Translations under genes and position numbers: made by a program | Assembly: GCF_028735875.1 (NCBI RefSeq) | Contig: NZ_CP117834.1 | Coordinates: forward strand, 1,414,001 to 1,478,000 | Direction of reading: 5' to 3' | Length of the DNA: 64,000 nt | Origin: Shouchella hunanensis | Lineage (GTDB): Bacteria; Bacillota; Bacilli; Bacillales; Bacillaceae_D | Notes under the pieces: model-generated | What the model was told of the DNA's origin: nothing | The model's input: only the letters and a program-made list of their open reading frames with translations | Databases searched by the model: none | Shown: positions 1 through 7,962 of the stretch, in pieces | Position numbering within the stretch: position 1 is the stretch's first letter | How the letters are laid out: each line of letters starts with the position of its first letter

Positions 1-623
1 CTTTGTGTTTGCCTCTTGAAAATGGAGCAGATACCATTATGGATCCATCTTCTCCTGATTTAACTGGCCGAACGCTGGAATGCCTTGGAAACTACGGTCA
101 TTTATCAGCTAAACATCCTTCTGTTGAAAGGGCTATTATGTGGCTTGAGAAAAATCAGCAAAAGGAAGGAAATTGGCAAGGAAGATGGGGTGTCTCCTAT
201 ATTTATGGAACGTGGGCTGCCGTTACAGGGATGCGTGCTGTCGGTGTACCGATTGATCATGAAAGCTTACAGCATGCTCGACGTTGGTTGGAGTCCGTTC
301 AACTACTAGATGGTGGTTGGGGCGAGTCATGCAAAAGTGATGTGGAGCAGCGCTTTATCCCGCTACAGTTTTCCACAATCGTTCATACAGCTTGGGCGTT
401 AGATGCGTTAATTTCACTATACGATCGACCAACAAAACAAATGGACGATGCGCTTACACTCTTAATGGACTGGGTTATGACTTCTTCTATCCGCTCGACT
501 TACCCGACTGGAGGAGGGCTTCCTGGTCAATTTTATATTCATTACCATAGCTATCCGCTTCTCTGGCCTCTTGTCACACTTAACAACTACAAGCAAAAAT
601 ATATGAAAACAAAGGCGGAATAA
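1..623 (+). CDS. sqhC: Squalene-hopene / sporulenol cyclase, C-terminal part (5' end outside window)
   Basis: This is the last ~206 residues of a terpene cyclase of the squalene-hopene cyclase family, which cyclises squalene or related C30-C35 prenyl chains to hopanoid or sporulenol lipids at the membrane. The sequence shows QW-type repeats typical of the family's alpha-alpha barrel, for example the segment reading GNWQGRWGVSYIYGTW and the later LDGGWGES. It also has the C-terminal GQFYIHYHSYPLLWPL segment, which resembles the end of Bacillus SqhC. The catalytic DxDD motif would lie upstream, outside the window. The reading frame is open from the first bases, so the visible TTG at 3 is not the start. 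In spore formers the product is usually sporulenol or hopene, and which one cannot be decided here. The family call is secure. Confidence 0.9.
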   Translation, partial: LCLPLENGADTIMDPSSPDLTGRTLECLGNYGHLSAKHPSVERAIMWLEKNQQKEGNWQGRWGVSYIYGTWAAVTGMRAVGVPIDHESLQHARRWLESVQLLDGGWGESCKSDVEQRFIPLQFSTIVHTAWALDALISLYDRPTKQMDDALTLLMDWVMTSSIRSTYPTGGGLPGQFYIHYHSYPLLWPLVTLNNYKQKYMKTKAE

Positions 624-717
624 GCAAGAAATTAGCCCTGTCCAAAGACTCCTTTTAAACATAAAGTAAAGGAACACACACGTGTTAAACCGACTGATTG
701 ATATGAAAGGAGTTCCC

Positions 718-999
718 ATGAGCACAATTGATCCTCAATTAATGCATGCGTTTCGCTCTAAAATGAAAAACCCGCGACATTTCCACAATGTGTGCAAAAT
801 CTTATGTCGTCAACGGCGTGAAGATTTAAAACAGTACGGTCGTTGTTGTTCGATGATTGATGAGTTATCTCATTGCTTAGGTGTACCTATTTCGAGAGAG
901 CAACGAGACCGACATGCAAAATGGCTGATGAATTGTAATGTCGATCCTAAAAACCGTCAACATCGCCATGATATGTGGGGCCTAGTTACAGGTCGTTAA
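718..999 (+). CDS. Small Cys/His-rich protein of unknown function
   Basis: A 93-residue protein that I do not recognise. The ATG at 718 is preceded by AAAGGAG at 706-712, which decides the start over the upstream in-frame GTG at 682. The protein is basic and hydrophilic, with no signal peptide or membrane segment. It is rich in Cys and His: the cysteines fall in a central cluster (VCKILCRQRR, then GRCCSM, then SHCLG) with a further one in MNCNVDP, and histidines are frequent towards the C-terminus, so metal binding is possible but unproven. It lies about 95 bases after the cyclase gene on the same strand and is closed by a strong terminator, so co-transcription with the cyclase is plausible. 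Codon use and the clear ribosome binding site argue that it is a real gene. Confidence 0.7.
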   Translation: MSTIDPQLMHAFRSKMKNPRHFHNVCKILCRQRREDLKQYGRCCSMIDELSHCLGVPISREQRDRHAKWLMNCNVDPKNRQHRHDMWGLVTGR

Positions 1000-1008
1000 C
1001 CGCAAAAC

Positions 1009-1077
1009 AAAAAAGCGTTTAGGCAAAGAAAGCAATACATTCTTACGAATATTGCTATACTTCCTTAACGCTTTTTT
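1009..1077. terminator. Bidirectional terminator between the 93-residue gene and modB
   Basis: The left arm AAAAAAGCGTTTAGG and right arm CCTTAACGCTTTTTT flank a ~40-base loop that contains further inverted pieces. A-rich and T-rich flanks on both sides allow it to stop both the rightward gene (ends 999) and the leftward modB (ends 1081). Confidence 0.75.
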
Positions 1078-1080
1078 ATT

Positions 1081-1746
1081 CTAGTTAGACTGTTTTAACC
1101 GCTGCACAGTTGCTAAAAGAAGGAACGAGAATAAGACGATGGAGGCTACCCAATAGAGTGCCATTAACGTATTCCCGGTTTCAACTGCTAAATAAATACT
1201 AATTGGAATCGTCTGTGTCACCCCAACAATGCTTCCTGCGAACATAAGCGTAGCACCAAATTCACCAAGAGCGCGTGCAAACCCAAGGGTAAAACCTGAA
1301 ACAAGGGATCGCCATGCTAAAGGCAGGCTTACATAGCGGAAAACCGCCCATTCACTCGCACCCATTTGCCTCGCTGCATCTTCAAGTTCGTCGTCAACCG
1401 ATTCAAATCCATTCATTAATACTTGATAAATTAATGGAAACGCCACTACAGTCGCTGCAATAACCGCAGCAACTAGTGTAAACACAATTGGCTGATTAAA
1501 CAATTGTTCATACCACTGTCCGATAAGACTGCGTCGACCAAAGAGCACAAGCAAACCAAACCCAATAACAGTCGGAGGTAGGACAAGCGGTAACATGAGA
1601 GCCGTTTCAAGCATGATCTTTCCTTTGAAAGCTCGTTTCTTTAACAGCCAGCTAGCCAGGAGAGCCAATATGAACGCCAGTACACTCGCTATACCTACAA
1701 CCTGTAAAGAAACAAAAATAGGTGTCCAAAATCGAGAGTCCATCAT
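1081..1746 (-). CDS. modB: Molybdate ABC transporter permease ModB
   Basis: A 221-residue inner-membrane permease of the molybdate/sulfate ABC family, about the usual length for ModB. It has roughly five hydrophobic segments. The binding-protein-dependent transport signature sits around EDAARQMGASEWAVFRYVSLP, the EAA loop that contacts the ATPase, followed by SGFTLGFARALGEFGATLMFAG, which is characteristic of ModB/CysW permeases. It starts directly after the modA stop codon (TAA then ATGATG), so the two are translated from one message. No ATPase gene (modC) follows; a terminator lies immediately downstream. The pump must therefore borrow an ATPase encoded elsewhere. Bacillus subtilis yvgL-yvgM shows the same arrangement, to my knowledge. 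Confidence 0.92.
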   Translation of the reverse strand: MMDSRFWTPIFVSLQVVGIASVLAFILALLASWLLKKRAFKGKIMLETALMLPLVLPPTVIGFGLLVLFGRRSLIGQWYEQLFNQPIVFTLVAAVIAATVVAFPLIYQVLMNGFESVDDELEDAARQMGASEWAVFRYVSLPLAWRSLVSGFTLGFARALGEFGATLMFAGSIVGVTQTIPISIYLAVETGNTLMALYWVASIVLFSFLLLATVQRLKQSN

Positions 1747-2490
1747 TTATTCACCTTTCTGAAACCCATACGATTCAAACGTGGCCATCGCCTCGTCCTG
1801 TTGGAGCCACTCATAGAGATTAGCCGCACTGTTATTCGTCGTTAACAATCCAATTGGGTAATGGATAGAATCATGGCTATTTGCAGGTGCTTCCGCTACT
1901 ATGGTTACTGCATCTCCTGCCACACGTGCGTCGGTTTCATACACAATCCCTACATCGGCATTCCCTGTCTGAACATATGTAAGAACTTGGCGTACATCTT
2001 TTCCAACAATAAGCTTATCCTCTATATCAGCGAAAATCCCCATAGATTCAAGGGCTTGTTTCCCGTATCGACCAGCAGGAACGGTCTCTGTCTCGCCGAT
2101 CGCGAGCCCTTGATACGGAGCCGTAGTAAGGTCTGCCCAACTCGTCAATGTTGAGGCGATTTCTGGTGTTGCAATTAATACAAGCGTATTCTCTATTAAG
2201 TTAGTAGAGCTTTTTATCCCCTCTGCTTCTACCACTTCTTCCATATCCGCAATCGAAGCAGATAGAAACAAATCGGCTGGTGCGCCTTGGATAATTTGTT
2301 GACGTAGTTGACCAGAAGAGCCATAGTTCACGGTTATGTCTACATTATGATCTTGTTCATAAATTTCAATCAATTCATCTATAGCATCATTCAAGCTAGC
2401 TGCGGCCATGATCATCACTTCCTCTGTTTCATTAGATGAGCAACCCACTAAGCCAACTCCTATAAACGTGACAAGTAGCCTTTTCTTCAA
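1747..2490 (-). CDS. modA: Molybdate-binding lipoprotein ModA
   Basis: A 247-residue extracytoplasmic solute-binding lipoprotein for molybdate. The N-terminus MKKRLLVTFIGVGLVGCSSN is a lipoprotein signal with lipobox LVGC. It is followed by the ModA family opening MAAASLNDAIDELIEIYEQ and later GSSGQLRQQIIQGAPADLFLSAS, where the Ser residues normally ligand the oxyanion. The C-terminal half carries VLTYVQTGNADVGIVYETDA, also typical. It is the first gene of a modA-modB operon with abutting reading frames. The mature protein is markedly acidic, as are other exported proteins in this window, which fits a halo- or alkaliphilic host (inference). Molybdate rather than tungstate specificity is the family default. 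Confidence 0.93.
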   Translation of the reverse strand: MKKRLLVTFIGVGLVGCSSNETEEVMIMAAASLNDAIDELIEIYEQDHNVDITVNYGSSGQLRQQIIQGAPADLFLSASIADMEEVVEAEGIKSSTNLIENTLVLIATPEIASTLTSWADLTTAPYQGLAIGETETVPAGRYGKQALESMGIFADIEDKLIVGKDVRQVLTYVQTGNADVGIVYETDARVAGDAVTIVAEAPANSHDSIHYPIGLLTTNNSAANLYEWLQQDEAMATFESYGFQKGE

Positions 2491-2701
2491 AAAAACCCCT
2501 CACATCTGTCTCTTTTTCCGTAGTATAAGGTATATCTATTTCTATGTAAATCTATCAAGTCTCCACATACCAGCATTATCCGTGAATAAGTCTATAGAGC
2601 GAAAGAACAACTATCTTTACATCACATTCATTAAGAAGTAATCCACTTAAGTGTAGCTAGCCTCGTGAAGGAAAACCATGCCGATCTTTGAGTTGGCATT
2701 G

Positions 2702-2734
2702 AAAAAGCCGCACACCCAACCGGTACGACTTTTT
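2702..2734 (-). terminator. Terminator after galM
   Basis: On the minus strand AAAAAGTCGTAC pairs with GTGTGCGGCTTTTT, allowing three G-U pairs, and ends in a T run. It lies just past the galM stop codon at 2741. Confidence 0.7.
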
Positions 2735-2740
2735 ATCCCC

Positions 2741-3775
2741 TTATTCAGCCGAAAATCGGTAAACGGTTTCATGTTTATAAACATCTTCCGGTTTCAGCCA
2801 AATAGATGGTAATCCTTTATGTTGGAGAGCGGCCGGGTGTCCCTGCGTTTCTAAACATAAGCCAGCGTGCTTTTCTATCTTTTTGCCTTCTTTTAGAAGC
2901 AACTCGTCCTCCAAACTATTTCCTGTGTAAAACACAACACCTGGCTGTGTCGTTCTCATCACAAGCTTACGCCCAGACTCTTCATCATAAATAACAGCTT
3001 TGACCTCTTTGGTATGATCCAACAAAAAATAATGATCATATCCATTCTTTGCTACCTGCAGCTGATGGTGTGTTAAATGAATTCGTTCACCAAGTCTTTT
3101 TTCTGATCTAAAGTCAAACGGTGTATGAGTAGTTGAGCGAATAAATCCAGTTGGAGCAAGGGTTTCATCTAGTTCCAAGTAGCTATCACTTTCCAGCATA
3201 ATCACGTGATTTAATACCGACCTTTTCACCCCACCTGTAAGATTAAAATACGTATGATTCGTGAGTGTAACAGGCATCATTTCATCTACCGTTGCATGAT
3301 AATCAATAATCCATTCATTTTCATTTGTAACGATGTATGTAATCGTCGTTGTGAGCTTTCCAGGATAATGATCCATTTCCATTTCTTCCGCTGTTAGAAT
3401 GGCACCAACCCGATCTTCATGCTGAAAAAGAGTCACGCTAAACAGCTGTTGATGCAAGCCATTCCCTCCACCATGCAGATGATGATGACCATCATTTGCT
3501 GATAGCGTATGTTTTTTTCCGTTTTTTATAAAACAAGCATCCTTTATCCGACCTGCAACTGGCCCAATTAACGCGCCGAAATACGGCTTATTTTCTTTAT
3601 AATGAGAAAGATCTGCATAAGAAAGGACGACATTTTCATGTACACCTCTCTTATCTGGGACGATTAAATCCGTCACGATCCCTCCAAAGTTAAGAAATTT
3701 TAAACACATGCCGTGATCATTTTCAAGAATCGTTTCTGTCCATCCGTTACTTGTTTGCTGGTTTATTGCTTTCAT
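2741..3775 (-). CDS. galM: Aldose 1-epimerase (galactose mutarotase)
   Basis: A 344-residue cytoplasmic mutarotase that interconverts alpha- and beta-anomers of aldohexoses such as galactose and glucose. Family landmarks are visible: the N-terminal FGGIVTDLIVPD, the substrate-binding NDGHHHLHGG, the catalytic-His region LTNHTYFNLTGG, and the C-terminal LETQGHPAALQH with the general-base Glu. The start chosen is the ATG at 3775, because the upstream TTG at 3793 lies inside the AAGGAG ribosome binding site. It stands next to an SplB-like radical SAM gene that ends 21 bases before it. No other galactose genes are near, so a general mutarotase role is likely. Function is well supported by the motifs. 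Confidence 0.92.
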   Translation of the reverse strand: MKAINQQTSNGWTETILENDHGMCLKFLNFGGIVTDLIVPDKRGVHENVVLSYADLSHYKENKPYFGALIGPVAGRIKDACFIKNGKKHTLSANDGHHHLHGGGNGLHQQLFSVTLFQHEDRVGAILTAEEMEMDHYPGKLTTTITYIVTNENEWIIDYHATVDEMMPVTLTNHTYFNLTGGVKRSVLNHVIMLESDSYLELDETLAPTGFIRSTTHTPFDFRSEKRLGERIHLTHHQLQVAKNGYDHYFLLDHTKEVKAVIYDEESGRKLVMRTTQPGVVFYTGNSLEDELLLKEGKKIEKHAGLCLETQGHPAALQHKGLPSIWLKPEDVYKHETVYRFSAE

Positions 3776-3796
3776 GAAAAACCACTCCTTCAACCT

Positions 3797-4618
3797 TTAA
3801 GGTAGAAATCCCTCTTTACTGATGAAAAGTTGATTCTCTGAAAAATACTTAAGAAAACGACGTTTCACCTTCCATATGGCATCTCTCTCATACCATTTCT
3901 CTAGCCCTAGTTCAGTATAAAGTGAAGCCATTTTAAGCTTTTCTGTACGCTTGCCTCCTGAACCATCACCCATAAAAAAATCATCTATACAGACACGGTC
4001 CACTACATCTGCCAACATTTCAGGAAACGCTTTTGAACTCGGCAGTAGGGGCGCTACTGTCGCTTGAATTGGAATTCCGTTCTCTTTGAGACACTGTAAC
4101 GCTTTTACTCTTCCTTGGATCGGAGGTGCCTGAGGTGCAAACTGTTTTCGAATAGCATCTGAATCCGTTTCAATGGTCATACTTACACGCACGCGATTAC
4201 CTAGACGTTTCAATAGGTCCATGTCCCTTGTAACAAGGGCGCCTCTTGTTTGAATGAATAAAAAATCTGGTTGTTCCCTTACCATGGCTTCAAGCAAGGA
4301 TCGAGTGACCCGCTCTCGATGTTCAATTGGCTGATAAGGATCTGTGCTTGAAGACATAAAGATTGTCACTGGCCCATGGTTCTTTGCACGACGTATTTCT
4401 TTTTCTAGAAGCGAAGCTATGTCTCTTTTAATAGTAACCCAATTTCCCCATTCTTCCTCTTGAAACAGTTGAACGGGCATTTGCCTGACATAGCAATACG
4501 AACAAGCAAAGGAACATCCAACGTATGGATTTAAGGTGTGAGAATAGCCAGCCAAAAAACCACTCGCTTTAGTTAAAATTCGTTTCGGTTGCGATTCCCT
4601 CATAGAAAGACCTTTCAT
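3797..4618 (-). CDS. SplB-like radical SAM protein
   Basis: A 273-residue radical SAM enzyme of the SplB / Rv2578c-like group. The iron-sulfur motif CxxxCxxC is seen in NPYVGCSFACSYCYVRQMP, and downstream segments FMSSSTDPYQPIE and FIQTRGALVTRDMDLL match this family. Members are related to spore photoproduct lyase but are shorter, and for most the substrate is unknown, so DNA repair should not be assumed. The ATG at 4618 is favoured because GGGGTGA lies just upstream. A longer version from a TTG at 4717 would overlap the small membrane-protein gene at 4689-4850. It is followed closely by galM and may share its transcript. Confidence 0.82.
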   Translation of the reverse strand: MKGLSMRESQPKRILTKASGFLAGYSHTLNPYVGCSFACSYCYVRQMPVQLFQEEEWGNWVTIKRDIASLLEKEIRRAKNHGPVTIFMSSSTDPYQPIEHRERVTRSLLEAMVREQPDFLFIQTRGALVTRDMDLLKRLGNRVRVSMTIETDSDAIRKQFAPQAPPIQGRVKALQCLKENGIPIQATVAPLLPSSKAFPEMLADVVDRVCIDDFFMGDGSGGKRTEKLKMASLYTELGLEKWYERDAIWKVKRRFLKYFSENQLFISKEGFLP

Positions 4619-4688
4619 CTTACTCACCCCTAACCACTCGGTTCCCATAAAAAGAAAACGATTACATAATTCTCTTCTCTTACACTTT

Positions 4689-4850
4689 TCACATTCGCTT
4701 GCGATTCCAATCAACAAGTAGCCCTAGCACTAGTCCTAAACCAATATACAGAACATAGGAGTTTGTAAATAAGCCAAACGAAAACCCTACTGTAAGGCCG
4801 ATTATGGTCGCGCTACCTAACCTTAGCGACTTGCGTTTTCTGCCATTCAT
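4689..4850 (-). CDS. Small two-helix membrane protein, unknown
   Basis: A 53-residue protein that starts at an ATG preceded by AAGGGGAAG at good spacing. After a basic start (MNGRKRKSLRLG) it has one hydrophobic stretch (SATIIGLTVGFSFGLF), a short turn, and a second one (YVLYIGLGLVLGLLV), then ends in DWNRKRM. This is the layout of a small helical-hairpin membrane protein with both ends in the cytoplasm. It lies 70 bases ahead of the radical SAM gene in the same direction and may be co-transcribed. I do not recognise a family. The ribosome binding site and the clean hydrophobic pattern support it as a real gene. Confidence 0.65.
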   Translation of the reverse strand: MNGRKRKSLRLGSATIIGLTVGFSFGLFTNSYVLYIGLGLVLGLLVDWNRKRM

Positions 4851-4936
4851 TCGTTCTTCCCCTTACCGTTTTTGTTACAAGTAGTCTACCATGCGTCGTT
4901 TAAACAGAAAAGCGATCACACTCTTCTTCGAATTAG

Positions 4937-4981
4937 TTGAAAACAAATCATTATAATGCTAATATGAGCATATAATCATAT
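4937..4981 (+). promoter_or_regulatory. Promoter and CzrA-type operator of the zinc efflux operon
   Basis: A -35 TTGAAA (4937-4942) and a -10 TAATAT (4960-4965) are separated by 17 bases. An interrupted inverted repeat ATATGA-8-TCATAT (4962-4981) overlaps the -10 and the start of transcription. This agrees with the imperfect palindromes bound by zinc-responsive ArsR repressors, so the operator is assigned to the repressor encoded just downstream. Confidence 0.65.
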
Positions 4982-5000
4982 ATTGAAATGAGGGAATGCA

Positions 5001-5306
5001 ATGTCATCGTCCTATAATGATCTTGATCAAGAAACACTGTTCATTGTTTCTCAAAGCTTTAAAGCCTTAAGCGATCCAACCCGGATTCGAATTCTTCATT
5101 TACTGGCAAACAAAGAATGCTCAGTAGGAGAAATTGTTGAACACCTTGAACTAGGGCAGTCTACTGTTTCTCATCAACTACGATTTTTGAAAAATTTAAG
5201 ACTTGTTAAATCAAGACGTGCTGGAACAACGATTTATTATTCACCTCAAGATGAACACGTACTCGACATTTTAGAGAAAACCATTGAACACGCCACACAC
5301 GATTAA
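5001..5306 (+). CDS. czrA: Zinc-sensing ArsR-family repressor, CzrA type
   Basis: A 101-residue winged-helix repressor. The ArsR core is clear ([16 protein letters not shown], then [22 protein letters not shown]). Metal ligands in the C-terminal helix match the CzrA alpha5 site exactly in spacing: Asp84, His86, His97 and His100. This is the zinc/cobalt-sensing arrangement described for Staphylococcus aureus CzrA, where metal binding releases the operator. No Cys metal motif is present in the recognition helix, so it is not an arsenic or cadmium sensor of the CxC type. It lies 37 bases before the CDF exporter gene, and its own operator is upstream, which makes a self-regulated zinc efflux operon. 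Confidence 0.88.
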   Translation: MSSSYNDLDQETLFIVSQSFKALSDPTRIRILHLLANKECSVGEIVEHLELGQSTVSHQLRFLKNLRLVKSRRAGTTIYYSPQDEHVLDILEKTIEHATHD

Positions 5307-5343
5307 ACAAATTGAATCCTATTAAATGATAAGGAGGGATACA

Positions 5344-6231
5344 ATGGGTCACCATCACCATGGACATAGTCACCACCATTCTACTGGTCAAGCAAATAAA
5401 CGAAACTTACTCTTTGCCATGCTCATTATTGGTAGCTGGATGTTTATCCAGTTCATTGGCGGTTTGTGGACAGGGAGCCTCGCTCTTTTAGCTGACGCCG
5501 TTCACATGTTTAATGATTTTGCTAATCTATTTATTAGCTTTCTTGCTATTACACTTGCAGCAAAAGCGGCAACAAAGACAAGAACGTTTGGGAACCATCG
5601 CTATGAAGTACTTTCCTCGTTATTAAACAGTGTCATGTTGCTAGTCATTGCGTTTTTTATTGTTCGTGAAGCGATTGGACGATTCATTGAACCTGAAGAA
5701 GTCATGGGCAGTGGCATGATTGTATTAGCGTTTATTGGATTGCTTGCCAACCTTGGAGCCATGTATGTACTTATGCGTGGCGATGTAAAAAATAACTTGA
5801 ATATGCGCGGCGCTTATTTACATGTTTTGAGCGATACATTAGGTTCTGTTGCCGCTGTACTCGCAGGCGTCATTATTTTAACAACTGGTTGGTATCTAGC
5901 CGATCCTATTTTAAGCATCGTCATTGCCTTAATGATTGCTTTATCGGCAATACGGCTTCTTAAAGACACCTTGCACGTGCTTATGGAAGGTACCCCTAAG
6001 TATATTGATATTGACGAAGTAAACGCTAAAATACTTGCAATTGATGGCGTTAAACGTGTTCATGATCTCCACGTTTGGACCATTACTTCTGGGATGGATC
6101 GCTTAAGTGCTCATGTCGTCATTGACGCTGACAAGAAAATTGACGCACAAGACGTACTTATGCGCGCAAACGATTATTTTCAACATACACTTCATATCGA
6201 AAACACGACGATCCAAATTGAACGAGAATAA
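5344..6231 (+). CDS. czcD: CDF-family zinc/cation efflux transporter, CzcD type
   Basis: A 295-residue cation diffusion facilitator that exports Zn2+ and similar ions in exchange for protons. A His-rich N-terminus (MGHHHHGHSHHHSTGQ) precedes six predicted membrane helices. The metal-site motifs are visible in helix 2 (LLADAVHMFNDFANL) and helix 5 (LHVLSDTLGSVAAV). The cytoplasmic C-terminal domain has HDLHVWTITSGMDRLSAHV, typical of this family. The ATG at 5344 is chosen because AAGGAGG lies directly in front of it and inside the longer reading frame. Co-transcription with the CzrA-type repressor fits zinc detoxification; cobalt and cadmium are possible additional substrates. Confidence 0.92.
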   Translation: MGHHHHGHSHHHSTGQANKRNLLFAMLIIGSWMFIQFIGGLWTGSLALLADAVHMFNDFANLFISFLAITLAAKAATKTRTFGNHRYEVLSSLLNSVMLLVIAFFIVREAIGRFIEPEEVMGSGMIVLAFIGLLANLGAMYVLMRGDVKNNLNMRGAYLHVLSDTLGSVAAVLAGVIILTTGWYLADPILSIVIALMIALSAIRLLKDTLHVLMEGTPKYIDIDEVNAKILAIDGVKRVHDLHVWTITSGMDRLSAHVVIDADKKIDAQDVLMRANDYFQHTLHIENTTIQIERE

Positions 6232-6260
6232 GAAAGGAACAGCTAAACGCTGTTCCTTTC
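6232..6260. terminator. Terminator hairpin shared by converging genes
   Basis: A perfect 12-bp stem GAAAGGAACAGC / GCTGTTCCTTTC with a 5-base loop follows the CDF stop codon and contains the stop codon of the minus-strand gene at 6243. The T run is modest on both strands, so it may act as a bidirectional stop. Confidence 0.7.
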
Positions 6261-6848
6261 TGGCTGTACCTTTACATTGAGCAGAGGATTTGGTTCGTAC
6301 CTTGACGCAAGGGAATGAATGAAGAGTTGAATTTCATTAAATAGCTTCTCTTCAATTTGATTTCGTTTTTTCTTCGCTTCTTCATCAGGCAAGAAGTGAT
6401 GCGTGTTTGATGCTTGACACCATAAAGGCAGTAGCCGAAACACCGTAGCAGCTTCATGATAAAAATCAGCTTCGTAATGAGTAAATGGGATATCCATATT
6501 TATTCCGTCTGACCGTTTGACCATCCACTGTCCATTTACAAAAAGCAGCTCCTCATTCTCTAGCTCAAAGACGATTCGAATGGCTTTTTGTCCTAAATGA
6601 AAGGTCGTTTTCGTACCCATTAAATTATAAGTCTTTTTTATGTCATCGACTGCCTCGCCTGCTTGCCTTAACTCTTTTTCTATCGCTTTACACATCGCGA
6701 TTAGTAAATCTTTATATTCATCATTCTCTGTTAGCTTTTTTTCAATTTGTTTGATCTTTCTCATCTTCATAAGCCGGGGATGTATAAATGCATTGTAAAC
6801 AAGTAAGAGTGACAACACAATTCCACTAATCCATATAAGCTCCGTCAT
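6243..6848 (-). CDS. Membrane-anchored protein of unknown function
   Basis: A 201-residue protein with one N-terminal membrane helix (residues ~1-22, MTELIWISGIVLSLLLVYNAF) and a positively charged stretch after it. The rest is a cytoplasmic or external domain of mixed charge. The ATG at 6848 has CAGGAG upstream and is preferred to the earlier in-frame start. The first half after the helix is Lys/Glu-rich and may be helical. I do not recognise a family and see no catalytic motif. It converges on the zinc exporter gene and is separated from the downstream siderophore-binding gene by its own spacer, so context gives no clear role. Confidence 0.7.
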   Translation of the reverse strand: MTELIWISGIVLSLLLVYNAFIHPRLMKMRKIKQIEKKLTENDEYKDLLIAMCKAIEKELRQAGEAVDDIKKTYNLMGTKTTFHLGQKAIRIVFELENEELLFVNGQWMVKRSDGINMDIPFTHYEADFYHEAATVFRLLPLWCQASNTHHFLPDEEAKKKRNQIEEKLFNEIQLFIHSLASRYEPNPLLNVKVQPERNSV

Positions 6849-6944
6849 GTTTAAACAGCTCCTGAACAGCAAAGTCTATCTTTCTATTATAAGACATTTA
6901 ACGAAGTCATGAAAAGGGATAGGAGAAAGGGAATGGTTTACATA

Positions 6945-6968
6945 TAAAAGAGTAGGTGATCCACCTAC
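6945..6968 (-). terminator. Terminator after the siderophore-binding protein gene
   Basis: The stem GTAGGTG / CACCTAC (6952-6958 and 6962-6968) is followed on the minus strand by TCTTTTATAT. It lies about 10 bases past the stop codon at 6978. Confidence 0.7.
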
Positions 6969-6977
6969 CCTCCTTTT

Positions 6978-7928
6978 TTATTCCCCTTCAATAATGGCCT
7001 CATAAACAGAATCAATCGTTTGCATATTCGCTTGAAACCCATTGTATAACCAGCTACTAGTTCCTGAACGGTTGTAGATATTCCCTTGAGCTACTGCTGG
7101 AATATTGGTCCACACAGCTTCTGACTCTAACGTCTCAATCGTTTCCGGATCGCTATCAATTAAGAATAAGTAGTCAGCGTCAAGCTCAGCTACCGCTTCC
7201 AACGAAACAGGATTCCAGTGCGCTCCTACATCTTCGGGTAAATCTGCAATCATGTTTGCAGGCGTGAGCTCTAAATCTTCAAAAAGTACTGCCCCACTCG
7301 CTACATCAGGTGCTACAACATAATAGTTACCGCCAATAACCCATAAAGCTGCAACTTTGCTATCCCCAATTTCTGCTTGAAGCTGTGCCTTTACATCCTC
7401 TACATGGGCATCATACTCATCCACTGCAGCCTTTGCTTCACTCTCTTTTTGTAATACATCTCCTAAAAGAGTCAAAGTCGCTCGCCAATCATCTTTTGTT
7501 TCATTATCAATAACGTAGGTAGGTGCTATCTTATTATATTGATCATAGCTCCCTCCTGCTGCTGAGTCTTCCCCCCAAGCAAAAATTAAATCAGGCTCTG
7601 CCTCCATAACAGCTTCTAACGGTAGCGTCGAATCAATCGGTTCAACGCCTTCTAAATGCTCTTCTAAATAAACTTGCGTACTGGCTCTACTGGCAACTGA
7701 CCATTGACGCACCGGTGTCACGCCGAGTGTGACAAGTGGGTCTTCTACATAAGAACCTAGTATTCTTTCCGGATTAGCTGGGATGGTGACGTCATTTCCG
7801 ACTTTATCAGTAACCGTTCTAGGTTGCTGTTGTTCTTGCGACTCTCCGTCAATTGAATTATCGGAACCATCGGAACAAGCCACTAAAAAGGCCATTCCTA
7901 ATGCAGTAAAAAGCAATGATCGATTCAT
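6978..7928 (-). CDS. Iron(III)-siderophore binding lipoprotein (FecB/FhuD family)
   Basis: A 316-residue extracytoplasmic binding lipoprotein. The signal MNRSLLFTALGMAFLVACSD ends in lipobox LVAC, and an acidic Gln-rich linker follows. The binding domain opens with TVTDKVGNDVTIPANPERIL, typical of class III iron-siderophore/cobalamin binding proteins, and contains LEAVMEAEPDLIFAW and LEAVAELDADYLFLIDSD, the paired LE.V..L.PDL motifs that contact the two permease halves. The ATG at 7928 has AAGGAG upstream. A strong Fur-box palindrome precedes it, so iron limitation should induce it. No permease or ATPase gene is adjacent; such orphan binding proteins usually feed a transporter encoded elsewhere. 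The ligand cannot be inferred. Confidence 0.88.
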   Translation of the reverse strand: MNRSLLFTALGMAFLVACSDGSDNSIDGESQEQQQPRTVTDKVGNDVTIPANPERILGSYVEDPLVTLGVTPVRQWSVASRASTQVYLEEHLEGVEPIDSTLPLEAVMEAEPDLIFAWGEDSAAGGSYDQYNKIAPTYVIDNETKDDWRATLTLLGDVLQKESEAKAAVDEYDAHVEDVKAQLQAEIGDSKVAALWVIGGNYYVVAPDVASGAVLFEDLELTPANMIADLPEDVGAHWNPVSLEAVAELDADYLFLIDSDPETIETLESEAVWTNIPAVAQGNIYNRSGTSSWLYNGFQANMQTIDSVYEAIIEGE

Positions 7929-7962
7929 TCGTTTAACTCCTTCATAGATCTACTACTGTTAT

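Noticed and set aside
4619-4717. Longer version of the radical SAM protein from TTG 4717, adding a Cys cluster
   Set aside because: It overlaps the 53-residue membrane protein gene and lacks a ribosome binding site, whereas ATG 4618 has one.
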